Part shown: piece by piece, positions 16,499 through 25,614 of the stretch
Numbering within the stretch: position 1 is the first letter of the stretch
How the letters are laid out: each line of letters starts with the position of its first letter
Notes under the pieces: generated by a model
The model's database searches: none
Told to the model about the DNA's origin: nothing
Seen by the model: the letters and a program-made list of their open reading frames with translations, nothing else
Translations under genes and position numbers: made by a program
NCBI RefSeq assembly: GCF_001909055.1
Contig: NZ_LVWI01000058.1
Coordinates: 1-53,468 of the forward strand
DNA from: Paenibacillus helianthi
GTDB lineage: Bacteria; Bacillota; Bacilli; Paenibacillales; Paenibacillaceae
Direction: 5' to 3'
Length of the DNA stretch: 53,468 nucleotides

Positions 16499-17376
16499 TA
16501 TTCGGCACGCTCCTGCGTAAAGACAACGAAGAGTTCCTTCCAGTCCTGGAATCCTGCCGCCGGCTTAATGATTGCAGTAGAAGTCAACCCGTATTCTCCT
16601 ACCTTAACACTCTCAACTGTTCCGATGGACATTCCGCGCGGGTATATTCCCCCAATACCTGAAGATATGATGGTATCACCTTTGACTACCGGATTTCCAA
16701 CAGGGATTTTGTTCATGATGAGCATCCCGGATTGCTGGTCGTAGGATTCAATCATTCCGAAGGTCGTCCCTTCCTTGTTGAAGACAGTCGCCGCAATTGG
16801 AGGCTGGGAGTTGGGATCATTGAGATCCATCATGGTCATCAGCTTCACCGTGGAAGTGAAATTGCTTACTTTGCTGATTACGCCAACCAGTCCCTCCACA
16901 GAGGTGACGGACATATTCAGCTTAATTCCATCCTTAGCACCAAGGTCAATAACCAGCGTGTTGTTGCTCGGCTCTGTGGTCAGACTGACCACATTAGCGA
17001 TCCGGTAGTCATATTTGTACAAATTCTTCTGAGCATTCGTAAACTTAAGATCGATTTGATATCGATCGTATTGTGCCTTGATGAAGTTATACTGCGCTTT
17101 ATCCCTGGCGTATTGAGCAGCAACGATTTTGAGCTGCTCATTCTCCTCAGCCAGGTCATGCAGATTTCCGATATCTTGGAACAAGCCCGCTACATATCCA
17201 GCGGGCTTGTAGAACAAATTCTGCACAAAACCAGTCGTATCTCTCAGGAAATTCTCCGGCCAGGACAAGGATTTTCTCGTCCCCAGACTGAACCCCATAA
17301 CAACGATAAACATGACCAGTGTGATCAATAATATGAACAGACGTTTATTGTTAAACAGTTTAAACAGTTTCAACAC
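16498..17376 (-). CDS. mreC: Rod shape-determining protein MreC
   Basis: 292 aa: one N-terminal membrane segment (about 12-32), a coiled coil (about 65-110, with DLAEENEQLKIVAAQY) and the beta-rich extracellular MreC domain (VSLTTEPSNNTLVIDLGAKDG, ending VFTQER). It scaffolds penicillin-binding proteins outside the membrane. The apparent start is a TTG only two bases after GAGGG; a start two codons downstream is possible, so the first residues are uncertain. Confidence 0.92.
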   Translation of the reverse strand: MLKLFKLFNNKRLFILLITLVMFIVVMGFSLGTRKSLSWPENFLRDTTGFVQNLFYKPAGYVAGLFQDIGNLHDLAEENEQLKIVAAQYARDKAQYNFIKAQYDRYQIDLKFTNAQKNLYKYDYRIANVVSLTTEPSNNTLVIDLGAKDGIKLNMSVTSVEGLVGVISKVSNFTSTVKLMTMMDLNDPNSQPPIAATVFNKEGTTFGMIESYDQQSGMLIMNKIPVGNPVVKGDTIISSGIGGIYPRGMSIGTVESVKVGEYGLTSTAIIKPAAGFQDWKELFVVFTQERAE

Positions 17377-17432
17377 CCTCTAACAAACGTATTTCTCCCA
17401 TATTAGGGGTTGACGTTCACAAGCATATACAA

Positions 17433-18467
17433 TTAGCGCTTGGAGCGGAGGCCTGAGCTGCTGCGGCTCTTGAAGAGATGAATATTCTCCAGGGCTTTGC
17501 CTGTTCCAATAGCTACACAATCCAGCGGATTCTCAGCAACAATGACCGGCATACCGGTCTCGCGGGCCAGCAACTTATCCAGGTTCCGCAGCAGAGCGCC
17601 GCCGCCGGTAAGTACAATTCCCCGATCCATAATATCAGCAGCGAGTTCAGGTGGACATTTCTCCAGTGTTACCTTTACAGCCTCGACAATGGCATTTACG
17701 GTATCTGACAATGCTTCGCAGATCTCATCTGAGGTAATGGTCAACGTCTTAGGCAGACCGGTCACGAGATCACGTCCGCGGATCTCCATGGTTTCGGTCT
17801 TCTCCAGAGGCAGAGCAGAGCCCACATCCATCTTGAGCTGCTCGGAGGTACGCTCCCCGATCATGAGATTATATTGGCGCTTGATGTATTGAATGATGGA
17901 TTCATCCGCTTCGTCGCCGGCAACCCGAACAGACCGGCTGGTCACGATACCACCAAGGGAGATAACAGCCACTTCAGTAGTCCCTCCGCCAATATCGACA
18001 ACCATACTGCCTGTAGGCTCCCATACCGGAAGATCTGCACCAATGGCAGCTGCAAAAGGTTCCTCGATAATATAGGCCTCACGAGCACCCGCCTGCTTGG
18101 TAGCATCCTCAACAGCACGCTGCTCCACAGCTGTGATGCCGGACGGTACGCACACCATTACATTTGGATGGCGCTGGAACATCGAGCGCTGTTTCTGCGC
18201 CTGACGGATAAAATATTTGATCATAGTTGCCGTGGTATCAAAATCAGCAATTACTCCATCCTTCATTGGACGAATGGCACGGATATTTCCCGGCGTACGG
18301 CCGATCATTTTTTTGGCAGATTCGCCAACGGCTTCAATGGTCTTAGTATCTGTATTAATGGCCACAACGGAAGGCTCTCTGACAACAATCCCCTTACCGC
18401 GTACATAGACAAGCGTATTCGCTGTCCCCAGGTCAATTCCTAAATCTTTCGTAAAACCACCTAACAT
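17433..18467 (-). CDS. mreB: Actin-like cell-shape protein MreB
   Basis: 344 aa. Actin-fold ATPase with phosphate loops DLGIDLGTANTLVYV and VVDIGGGTTEVAVISLGG, and the adenosine motif GIVLTGGGALL. It forms membrane filaments guiding cell wall synthesis. GGAG nine bases before the ATG. Follows radC in the maf-radC-mreBCD-minCD operon. Confidence 0.96.
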   Translation of the reverse strand: MLGGFTKDLGIDLGTANTLVYVRGKGIVVREPSVVAINTDTKTIEAVGESAKKMIGRTPGNIRAIRPMKDGVIADFDTTATMIKYFIRQAQKQRSMFQRHPNVMVCVPSGITAVEQRAVEDATKQAGAREAYIIEEPFAAAIGADLPVWEPTGSMVVDIGGGTTEVAVISLGGIVTSRSVRVAGDEADESIIQYIKRQYNLMIGERTSEQLKMDVGSALPLEKTETMEIRGRDLVTGLPKTLTITSDEICEALSDTVNAIVEAVKVTLEKCPPELAADIMDRGIVLTGGGALLRNLDKLLARETGMPVIVAENPLDCVAIGTGKALENIHLFKSRSSSGLRSKR

Positions 18468-18507
18468 GCTTGTATTCTCCTTTTCCTTGTATCTCTGGAC
18501 AATTGTA

Positions 18508-19197
18508 TTACATAAAACCTTTTTCCTTCAAACTTACAAAACTGCTGTCTCCAATAATCAGGTGATCCAGCACATCGATCCCGACAATCTCCCCGGCCTG
18601 AAGCAATCTTGAGGTTAAGGAGATGTCCTCCGGACTGGGCGTAGGATCACCGCTCGGATGATTATGTGCGCATATGATAGCTGCGCTGCTGCATTTCATA
18701 GCTGCCCTGAACACCTCACGGGGATGCACAATGGAGGCGTTGAGGCTACCCATGGATAATGTCTCCTGCGCAATAACATGATTTTTCGTATTCAGAAAGA
18801 GGCAGACAAAATGCTCCTTCTGCAGATAACGCAGCTGCTCGGTTAATATCTCCGCCGCATCCTGTGGAGAGCGGATAATGACCGGATCGGTCAGCCGGGA
18901 ATTCGCCATTCGTCTTCCCAGCTCTATGCCAGCTTTGAGTTGCACCGCCTTGGCAGGGCCGATGCCTTTGATATTCGTCAGTTCTTCAATGCTCAGGTCC
19001 GCCAGCCCGCGAAGACTGCCTGCCTGTCCCAGAATCCGCTGGGCAATATGAATAGCCGATTCTGCCCGCGTACCTGTACGCAGCAGGATGGCCAGCAGCT
19101 CTGCTTGACTTAGTGATTCTGCCCCATAATGCATCATGCGCTCTCGTGGTCGTTCTTCATGGGGGAGGTCCCGCAGCATTAATAATTGCGACTCCAT
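18508..19197 (-). CDS. radC: RadC-family JAB-domain protein
   Basis: 229 aa. N-terminal helix-hairpin-helix (LTNIKGIGPAKAVQLKAGIELGRR region) followed by a JAB1/MPN domain with the metal motif HNHPSGDPTPSPED. The family was once linked to DNA repair, but its true function is unsettled. It sits between maf and mreB, as in B. subtilis (ysxA). Confidence 0.93.
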   Translation of the reverse strand: MESQLLMLRDLPHEERPRERMMHYGAESLSQAELLAILLRTGTRAESAIHIAQRILGQAGSLRGLADLSIEELTNIKGIGPAKAVQLKAGIELGRRMANSRLTDPVIIRSPQDAAEILTEQLRYLQKEHFVCLFLNTKNHVIAQETLSMGSLNASIVHPREVFRAAMKCSSAAIICAHNHPSGDPTPSPEDISLTSRLLQAGEIVGIDVLDHLIIGDSSFVSLKEKGFM

Positions 19198-19212
19198 CCC
19201 TATCCCTCTTTC

Positions 19213-19827
19213 CTAATCCGATCCTTGAAGGCCAAGCACTGAGATGCCAAAATCGGACAACATCTCCCCAAGCAGTGACAGCGGCAATCCGACCACGTTA
19301 AAATAACAGCCTTCAATCCGTTCCACCAGGGTGGCGCCCAGCCCTTGGATCGCATAGGAGCCAGCCTTATCGGCAGGCTCTCCGGTCGCTATGTAAGCGG
19401 AGATTTCATCCAAGCTCATCGCTCTCATGGTTACAGAGGTTACCCGGTGCCGGACTACAGTCTTCTCTTCAGGCAACCCTATGCAGGCTACTCCGGTATA
19501 CACCTGGTGTGTCCGGCCCTGCAGCAGCTTAAGCATGGCTCTGCTGTCCTGCGGGTCCAACGGCTTGCCGAGCACTTGGCCGTCCAGTACCACGATTGTG
19601 TCACTGCCAACGATAACGGATGCACGTTCACCAGCAGATGACAGGACTGCCTCCGCTTTGCGGAGCGCGAGACTGCGCACAATATCCTCAGGTGCAAGAC
19701 CTGGAGCCGTGCTCTCATCCGCATCGCTCGAGATCACCTTAAAGGGCAAGCCCAGCAGCGTTAGCAGTTCCCGGCGGCGCGGAGAACCGGAGGCAAGAAT
19801 AATCTGTCGTGAGTTGTCATGCTCCAC
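19213..19827 (-). CDS. maf: Maf nucleotide pyrophosphatase
   Basis: 204 aa starting at a GTG (19825-19827). The reading frame is open for another 100 codons upstream but that part overlaps the DUF4321 gene and shows no Maf homology. Motifs: IILASGSPRRREL (nucleotide binding), DADES, GSDTIVVLDGQVLGKP, AGSYAIQG. Maf proteins hydrolyse non-canonical dTTP/UTP analogues and in B. subtilis over-production blocks septation. Followed 15 nt later by radC. Confidence 0.93.
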   Translation of the reverse strand: MEHDNSRQIILASGSPRRRELLTLLGLPFKVISSDADESTAPGLAPEDIVRSLALRKAEAVLSSAGERASVIVGSDTIVVLDGQVLGKPLDPQDSRAMLKLLQGRTHQVYTGVACIGLPEEKTVVRHRVTSVTMRAMSLDEISAYIATGEPADKAGSYAIQGLGATLVERIEGCYFNVVGLPLSLLGEMLSDFGISVLGLQGSD

Positions 19828-19862
19828 TGTAGTAGCGTCCCTTCTGAAGTGAACAGCGAATG

Positions 19863-20108
19863 CTATAGTCTCCGGTAGAGCCAAAGGGCCGTAATAATTC
19901 CTGCAAGACTGAGCAGACACAATTTCAAATGAATAGTGATGTCGTAAGTTATGATGTCCAAATCGGCTTGCGGCGACCATTTGAGTACAGTCGAGGCTGT
20001 AAGAAAAGACAAAGCTTTTACAGGTTCCAGCAGTTTGGCGATCCACGCCCCGGCTAGCCAGCCCAGAATTAGAAATAACAGCAGTATTCCCACATTTTTC
20101 TTCTTCAT
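19863..20108 (-). CDS. DUF4321 small membrane protein
   Basis: 81 aa: an N-terminal membrane segment (VGILLLFLILGWLAGAWIAK), a short polar stretch and a second segment near the C-terminus (LCLLSLAGIITALWLY). This matches the DUF4321 family of small proteins found next to maf in Firmicutes; function unknown. AGGGA eight bases before the ATG. It is the first gene of the maf-radC-mreBCD-minCD operon. Confidence 0.82.
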   Translation of the reverse strand: MKKKNVGILLLFLILGWLAGAWIAKLLEPVKALSFLTASTVLKWSPQADLDIITYDITIHLKLCLLSLAGIITALWLYRRL

Positions 20109-20144
20109 CTAAGTCTTCCCTCGCCATTTTTTGACACCCTAATT

Positions 20145-20173
20145 ATTATACGGTGAAACGGAGTTCAATACAA
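20145..20173 (-). promoter_or_regulatory. Promoter of the DUF4321-maf-radC-mre-min operon
   Basis: Minus-strand TTGTAT (20168-20173), 17-nt spacer, perfect TATAAT (20145-20150), about 37 bp before the DUF4321 ATG. Confidence 0.7.
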
Positions 20174-20324
20174 ACGTAAAATCCGGTACGGAAATGATTA
20201 CCACTTCCCCAATGGAATTCATAGCTGTATGCCAATCATTGGTATGTTATATAGCACATCTGTATCGGCTGGGACCTGCGAAATAGACTACATAGCATCA
20301 GTGAATCATTCAGCTCCCCAAAAT

Positions 20325-20373
20325 AACAGTACTCCCCCGCCCGGCAGATTGCCGGAATCGGGGGAGTACTGTT
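20325..20373 (-). terminator. Strong terminator after the SpoIIB-like gene
   Basis: 15-bp perfect outer stem (AACAGTACTCCCCCG, 20325-20339, with 20359-20373) continued by an inner CCGGCA/TGCCGG stem. The downstream U-tract is short (ATTTT). Confidence 0.8.
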
Positions 20374-20395
20374 TCTAATTCATGAAAAGAAGCAT

Positions 20396-21562
20396 TTAGG
20401 TCAGGGCTGCCAGCAGGCTCTTCTGACCGGTGAGGAAACTCATCATGGCCTCCTGCACCTCCCACAACAAACCTTGAGCTTGGTTCTTGTTATACTCGTT
20501 CAGCGCGGAAATCCCCTGGCTCATAGATTTCTCCAGCCCGGCACAAAGCTTTTGAGCTTCAGCGGGCAGGCCCGGCTCCAATGCTTTGACCGCTTCGGTC
20601 CACTGCATATGAAGTGTACTGACCTCTGTACTCTCCGCAGCCTCTTCCTGCCCGCTTAGTTCGGCCGCGGAGAGCCTGCTGAGCTCACCCAGCAGCTTCC
20701 CGCTGGCAGCGAAGTAGTTATTCACAGTTTCTGCTTGCCCGGTGTAAGCGGCTTCTGCCGCTGCAGGGAGTGAAACCTCCCTAACATATAGCTCAATACC
20801 CTGGTTCTTCAGACCGCTGCTGAGGAGCTTGGCCTGCTCACGGTCCGGCGACATTCCCGCATATACCCGGTTGCCGTCAGCCGGATCGAGACCGGCTGCA
20901 AGTCCTGCATCCAGCAGTTCCTGACGGGCCTGCTCTGCTCCTGCCGGAGTGCTGAACACACCGTACTGCAGGAGATAATAGGTCTGTTCTGCAACCTGTA
21001 CAGAAATGGGGTTCACTCCCGCATTTTTGCTTATATCCTGCGGCAGAACAGCAGTTGTACCCTTACCTTCCTGCACAGCAGAGTTAACTCTCGGCGTGTT
21101 GGAACTGCCTGTAAGGCTTCCGCCGCCTATAAAAGACAAGGCAGCATATCCAAGTAGAATGCCGATCCCCAAGGCTCCGGCTATGGATAGGGCTAGCTTC
21201 CACCAATAGGAGGGACGGCGGGTATGGTAGGAACCTCCAAAGCCACTCCCTAGAGCGGAAAGGTCACTATAGTGCTCCGTCTCCGTTGCCCAGGCTGTAG
21301 CATAGTTGCGTTCCTCCTGGTCCACTTCATGCTCCTGTGCCGGAACAAGAGCAAACTGCGGTTCCCCCTCCCATAAATCAGGCGCATGACCGGATGGAAA
21401 AAAATGCGATTTGGGTTCTTCGAAGGTCCCCATTCCGTCCCGCTGCTCTATTTCCGTGTAATCTCTGGCAGTACCCAGCCCGGCTCCTGATCTGCGCTCG
21501 TTTGATTCAGGTTTCTTGCTGTTATCCACTTCAAACTTGAACGTCATTCTTCCGTTACTCAA
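20396..21562 (-). CDS. SpoIIB-like SPOR-domain membrane protein
   Basis: About 388 aa. A cytoplasmic acidic N-terminus of about 120 residues, one membrane segment (LALSIAGALGIGILLGYAAL, about 125-145), and an extracytoplasmic SPOR domain (about 195-270, YYLLQYGVFSTPAGAEQAR), followed by an alpha-helical tail. SPOR domains bind denuded septal glycan. B. subtilis SpoIIB has this architecture, is encoded next to maf, and aids septal wall thinning during engulfment, so SpoIIB is the likely equivalent. Start chosen at a TTG with GAGGTG upstream; an ATG eight residues later is an alternative. Confidence 0.72.
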   Translation of the reverse strand: MSNGRMTFKFEVDNSKKPESNERRSGAGLGTARDYTEIEQRDGMGTFEEPKSHFFPSGHAPDLWEGEPQFALVPAQEHEVDQEERNYATAWATETEHYSDLSALGSGFGGSYHTRRPSYWWKLALSIAGALGIGILLGYAALSFIGGGSLTGSSNTPRVNSAVQEGKGTTAVLPQDISKNAGVNPISVQVAEQTYYLLQYGVFSTPAGAEQARQELLDAGLAAGLDPADGNRVYAGMSPDREQAKLLSSGLKNQGIELYVREVSLPAAAEAAYTGQAETVNNYFAASGKLLGELSRLSAAELSGQEEAAESTEVSTLHMQWTEAVKALEPGLPAEAQKLCAGLEKSMSQGISALNEYNKNQAQGLLWEVQEAMMSFLTGQKSLLAALT

Positions 21563-21638
21563 AGCACACACCTCACTATCGTCTATTCTATAAGGAAATA
21601 TATGATAGACGAGAGATGGATATGCTATGTTGATATAA

Positions 21639-22811
21639 TTACACGAGGCTTAGTACTTTGGCCTGAACTTTCTTCATCTCATAGTGATTTACCAGCGTCC
21701 GGTAAGCACGGTCAGCGATAAGGGAGCCAAGCTCGGGGGACTGCAGCAGCTTGATTGCATGTTCGGCCATAGCAACAGTGGTACCGGCCAGCAATATATT
21801 CCGCCCGTGCTCACAGTTTAGCGCCTCCGCACCTTTAAGGCTGGTTACTACCGGAGTCCGGAGTGCCCAGGCTTCCAGAATCTTTTTCTGACTGTGGCTG
21901 CCTTCACGCAAATATACCAAGACTGCCTTGGACCGGCGTATGTATTCAGCAGCTTGTCCGGGTTCTTCAATAACCTTCACGGAAGAATCCGCTCTGGAGA
22001 GGGCCAGCACCTCGGGATGTACTGCGCTGCTTACAATATAGCATTGAACATCAGGTACCTCGGCCCGGATCAACGGGTAAATTTTCTTATGAAACAACAT
22101 GACGGCGTTCTTGCCTTGAACAGTATGCATGTCCCAGTGAAGCATGATGCCGTTCTCTTTGCATACCGGATCGGTAAATTGATACTCCTGCAGATTCACA
22201 AATGGAGGTACAACGTGTACCTTGCCTGCATTGGCAAAAGACAGTGCCTTAAATGACAAGGCATCCCACTCGCTGGCGGCCAGCAGCAGACCGGTTTTGC
22301 TCATCAGCTTCCGCTCATCGTGCCGGACCCGGGCCTCGTTTATTTTGCGGTAATGATGCCTGATCTTACGCTGGACAGTCCCTTCCCTTTCCACAGTCCT
22401 GCTCACGGTTCTCTGGGCATCCGTAACAATGACTGCACCGGGAAGCAAGGTAGCAATCAGGTCGATAAAGTTGCCCAGCAGACTGTGGGATATAAATACA
22501 TGACTGTAGGCGTGCTGGCTGCAGAGTTCCTTAATCTCCGTCCGCAGTTCTTTTCCGGCGTCATGGGAGGTTTGGGAACGGAGCCTGTCCAGCGGACGCA
22601 GCAGTGTTCTCCGGGGATCAACGGCCTTACCTGCCCGGTGGAGGGTAAGCGCAGGACTAAAATTAGCAAACCGCTCCCGGGCTCCCGGGCAATACTCCAA
22701 AAGGTCGATATCAAATTTCTCCAAAAGGATCACAAGAAAACTTTCTGTCCGAAGCTCCGCTCCCTCACTGCATTGATTATGGGCTGAAAGGAACAGCATT
22801 CTTTCTCTCAT
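21639..22811 (-). CDS. Glycosyltransferase, diverged paralogue of the next gene upstream
   Basis: 390 aa, GT-B fold, family GT4-like. It is colinear with the adjacent product at 23004-24185 (both start MREx-LFLSA/ISAE and both end in RAYxTLxxxYE, then LSLV). The C-terminal donor-site block is REGSHSQKKILEAWALRTPV, where the neighbour has LEGSGTRLKILEAWALKTPV; the usual GSGTRLK is replaced, and the N-terminal SGGKLRT-like acceptor loop is also altered. This suggests a changed donor or reduced activity. Substrate unknown; polysaccharide or glycoprotein modification is possible. Good Shine-Dalgarno (GGAG, eight bases). Confidence 0.75.
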   Translation of the reverse strand: MRERMLFLSAHNQCSEGAELRTESFLVILLEKFDIDLLEYCPGARERFANFSPALTLHRAGKAVDPRRTLLRPLDRLRSQTSHDAGKELRTEIKELCSQHAYSHVFISHSLLGNFIDLIATLLPGAVIVTDAQRTVSRTVEREGTVQRKIRHHYRKINEARVRHDERKLMSKTGLLLAASEWDALSFKALSFANAGKVHVVPPFVNLQEYQFTDPVCKENGIMLHWDMHTVQGKNAVMLFHKKIYPLIRAEVPDVQCYIVSSAVHPEVLALSRADSSVKVIEEPGQAAEYIRRSKAVLVYLREGSHSQKKILEAWALRTPVVTSLKGAEALNCEHGRNILLAGTTVAMAEHAIKLLQSPELGSLIADRAYRTLVNHYEMKKVQAKVLSLV

Positions 22812-22872
22812 GGCTCTGTCTCCTTGATAATCTATGAAATACTTCAGTCGTCATGTGCAGATATTTGCGCAG

Positions 22873-22904
22873 AAAAAAAGCAAGCGGATGACATCCCGCC
22901 GCTT
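22873..22904 (-). terminator. Terminator between the two glycosyltransferases
   Basis: Minus-strand AAGCGG...CCGCTT stem (22899-22904 with 22882-22887, inner GGAT/ATCC) followed by GC and seven T residues. The two genes are therefore likely transcribed separately. Confidence 0.7.
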
Positions 22905-23003
22905 TTCATGAAACTTTAGATGTAGAACAATAGTACCGTATTCCCTCGCGAAATATTGTCGATTTATGGAGTAAAAAATTCTTTTTTTGAAAAACGATAC
23001 CAT

Positions 23004-24185
23004 TCAGACCAAACTCAGCAGCTTCTCCCGTACACTTTCGGCCTCATAATTGGCAATCAATGTTTGATAAGCCCGGTCCGCCAGCACTATTCCGCGTTCA
23101 TGATCCTGAAGAAGCTGAATCACACTGTCCGCAAAGGTTGCGGGGTCATCGGCAATCATAATGTTCCGGGAATGCTCATAGAGCAATCCTTCTGCTCCTT
23201 TCGTGGTTGAGACGACGGGTGTCTTCAACGCCCAGGCCTCCAGGATTTTTAGGCGGGTGCCGCTTCCCTCCAGCAAGGGCGCAATAACAACTTGAGCTTT
23301 ACGCACATAATCTGCAACACTGTCGACATAACCGGTGATCACAATCGAAGGGTCATTTTCAGCCAATGCTGCGACCTCCGGGTGTACATCCCTGCCCACG
23401 ATATACCACTTAATCCCCGGCACCTTCAATTTGATGAGCGGGTAAATCTCACGGTTGAAATACGTTGCTGCGTTAATATTCGGAAAGTAGTTCATATTAC
23501 CCGGTAAAATAATCCACTGCTCTTTGGGAGTTTTCACATTAGCCAGATAATCGCCCATACGGATAAAGTTGGGAATCACATGGACTTTATGCGAATTCCC
23601 GAGAGAAAGTGCTTTGAATGCCAGTCCATCCTGTTCCGAAGTGGTCAGCAGCAGGTTCGTTTTGTCCATCAGCTTAAGCTCATCCCGCTTCGTCCATACG
23701 GCATTGAGAGTATAAAACAGTTTCGCTGCACCTTTCTTCCCGGCTGCCAGCTGTCCGGAGAGTCCACTCTCGAAATTGTGGGCATCCGTGGTGATTACAG
23801 CCTCAGGTAGTGCTTCACGCACGATATCAATGCAGCTTCCAAGCAGGCTATGGGATATAAAAATATGACTGTAGCTGTTCTCACGGCACAACCCCATAAT
23901 CTTGCTGCGCATATCTACATCCACATGACTCATGTAGGAACTGTTGCGCCATTTATATAAGGAGCGGAGCATAGCTTTACGGTAATTCATTGTTCGCTCT
24001 ACTTCGTGTATTGCAAGTCCCGGCGTTTTCTCCTTTTCCGCTGAAGACTTTGTGTTGCTGTAAGTAAGCAGATCCACATCATATTTGGCCAGTAAAATAT
24101 TCAGTATATTTCCAGTTCTCAGCTTGCCGCCGCTGTCCTGGGGAAAAGGATTTTCTGCGGATATGAATAGCAATTTCTCCCTCAT
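23004..24185 (-). CDS. Glycosyltransferase family 4 protein
   Basis: 393 aa. N-terminal block LLFISAENPFPQDSGGKLRT is the glycine-rich acceptor/phosphate loop of GT4 enzymes that act on exopolysaccharide or cell-surface glycans; the C-terminal donor-binding block reads PLLEGSGTRLKILEAWALKT, with the conserved E-A pair. GNMNYFPN and GRDVHPE mark the inter-domain region. No signal peptide. AGGAG nine bases before the ATG. Substrate cannot be told from sequence. Confidence 0.85.
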   Translation of the reverse strand: MREKLLFISAENPFPQDSGGKLRTGNILNILLAKYDVDLLTYSNTKSSAEKEKTPGLAIHEVERTMNYRKAMLRSLYKWRNSSYMSHVDVDMRSKIMGLCRENSYSHIFISHSLLGSCIDIVREALPEAVITTDAHNFESGLSGQLAAGKKGAAKLFYTLNAVWTKRDELKLMDKTNLLLTTSEQDGLAFKALSLGNSHKVHVIPNFIRMGDYLANVKTPKEQWIILPGNMNYFPNINAATYFNREIYPLIKLKVPGIKWYIVGRDVHPEVAALAENDPSIVITGYVDSVADYVRKAQVVIAPLLEGSGTRLKILEAWALKTPVVSTTKGAEGLLYEHSRNIMIADDPATFADSVIQLLQDHERGIVLADRAYQTLIANYEAESVREKLLSLV

Positions 24186-24326
24186 TGTTTTCGTCTCCTA
24201 CTCTCCAATAGTCTGATATCTATCTACTTCGTGAAGTATTTAAGATATATTACCCCAATTTGCACCGTTTTTTTGTCGTTTCATGTATTTTCCAAAAATA
24301 ATTTTCAAAAAATGGATTTCCACACC

Positions 24327-24364
24327 AAAAAGCGCTCCTGCCCCGGCTGAGGTGAAAGAACGCT
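24327..24364 (-). terminator. Weak stem-loop after the diguanylate cyclase pair
   Basis: Minus-strand AGCGTTCTT...AGGAGCGCT stem with G-U pairs, followed by TTTTTGG. Probable terminator of the tandem cyclase genes. Confidence 0.5.
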
Positions 24365-24386
24365 CCTGTTATTGTTGTTATTTAGG

Positions 24387-25565
24387 TTACGAACTCCCAG
24401 GGGTTTCCCGGCTTCGCACCACTCGGTTTCTTCCTTGCTGCTTAGCTTGATACAACGCCGCATCGCTTAGTCTGTACAGTGTATTCAAAGGAACCCGCTC
24501 CCCCGAGTGGACCGTGATGATGCCGATGCTCACCGTGTAAGGCATCGGAATGCCATCGATCACAGCATCCAGCACACAGCGGCGCAGCTGTTCGGCGGTT
24601 CTTCCACTGGTTTCCTCATCCGAGCAATACAGCAAAACAGCGAATTCCTCACCGCCAAATCTGCCGAACAGGTCGCTATCACCAAGCTGGCCCTGTATTT
24701 TACGGGAAAAATCCCCTAGCACCTTGTCCCCGGTATCATGTCCGTAAGTATCATTCACATTCTTGAAATGATCGATATCGAGTAATAGAAAAGAAAAGGG
24801 GATATTCCCTTTGGCCAAATCGGCAATCTTGGAGCGGGCACGCTGTACAAATGATCTGCGGTTAAGGATTCCGGTCAGTTCATCGAAGGTGGCGACCCTT
24901 TCCAGCTCCGCATAGGATTGTTCGCGGGACAGAAGCATGAAACCTGAAGTGCCCAGAAACATCAGCAAATACACACCGATATAGTACAGGGTTTGAAGGA
25001 TTTCCGGAGCAAAGGAGTTTCTAGCCGCCGGCGTATAGAATGTTAAGGCTGCCCGCCCCAGCAAAGTCAGGATCACTATTCCATAGAGCAGGCCCATCAT
25101 TTCCTGCAAAGGTGTTTTTTTGCCCTTTATCCCTAGGATGTAAGCTGGATACACTATAAACAACACCCCGGACAGCGTTGCCGAGGCGATGTGCAGTGGC
25201 TTGTCAGGATACAGAATATAAATAAGCAGCAGGGAAAGAGCGGACAATCCCGCCAGGGAAAAATAATAGGTTCTGATCCGGCCCGAATAGGCCCCCAGCA
25301 GTTTCAGGAGGGAAAAAGCTTCCACCGTGCCTGCCGCCAAGCTCAGGAGGACGTTAAGCGGAAGAGTGAACCGGAGGCCAAGGAAGTCCTCTTGCATCAG
25401 GAGCAGCACGATAACCAGTTGAAGAAGCTTTGCCGCCACAAACAGTCCGGTGGTTCTATCTTTTGACTGGCGTGAACGGTAAGCTATAACAAGAAGGACT
25501 GTAAATAAATTCCCGAAAAATAGACAAACCAGCAGTGTATTCAGATCCAGATGGACGGCTATCAA
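24387..25565 (-). CDS. Membrane diguanylate cyclase (GGDEF), second of a tandem pair
   Basis: 392 aa. Six to eight hydrophobic segments (about 1-215) and a C-terminal GGDEF domain (about 230-385) with FDELTGILNRRSF, DIDHFKNVNDTYGHDTGD and the active-site FGGEEF. It makes c-di-GMP from two GTP. The product-inhibition RxxD motif expected five residues before GGEEF reads GDSD here, so the I-site is absent. Start set at a TTG (25563-25565) with AAGGAG five bases before, which makes the N-terminus line up with the paralogue upstream. About 49 nt separate the two genes. Confidence 0.88.
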   Translation of the reverse strand: MIAVHLDLNTLLVCLFFGNLFTVLLVIAYRSRQSKDRTTGLFVAAKLLQLVIVLLLMQEDFLGLRFTLPLNVLLSLAAGTVEAFSLLKLLGAYSGRIRTYYFSLAGLSALSLLLIYILYPDKPLHIASATLSGVLFIVYPAYILGIKGKKTPLQEMMGLLYGIVILTLLGRAALTFYTPAARNSFAPEILQTLYYIGVYLLMFLGTSGFMLLSREQSYAELERVATFDELTGILNRRSFVQRARSKIADLAKGNIPFSFLLLDIDHFKNVNDTYGHDTGDKVLGDFSRKIQGQLGDSDLFGRFGGEEFAVLLYCSDEETSGRTAEQLRRCVLDAVIDGIPMPYTVSIGIITVHSGERVPLNTLYRLSDAALYQAKQQGRNRVVRSRETPGSS

Positions 25566-25614
25566 ACTCACTCCTTGGTGGTGGAACCCTATGTATGCCG
25601 CTATCCCGGCCATT

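Noticed and set aside
19828..20127. N-terminal extension of 100 residues on Maf
   Set aside because: The extension overlaps the DUF4321 gene in another frame, lacks homology to Maf and would start without a ribosome binding site; the GTG at 19827 restores the family N-terminus.
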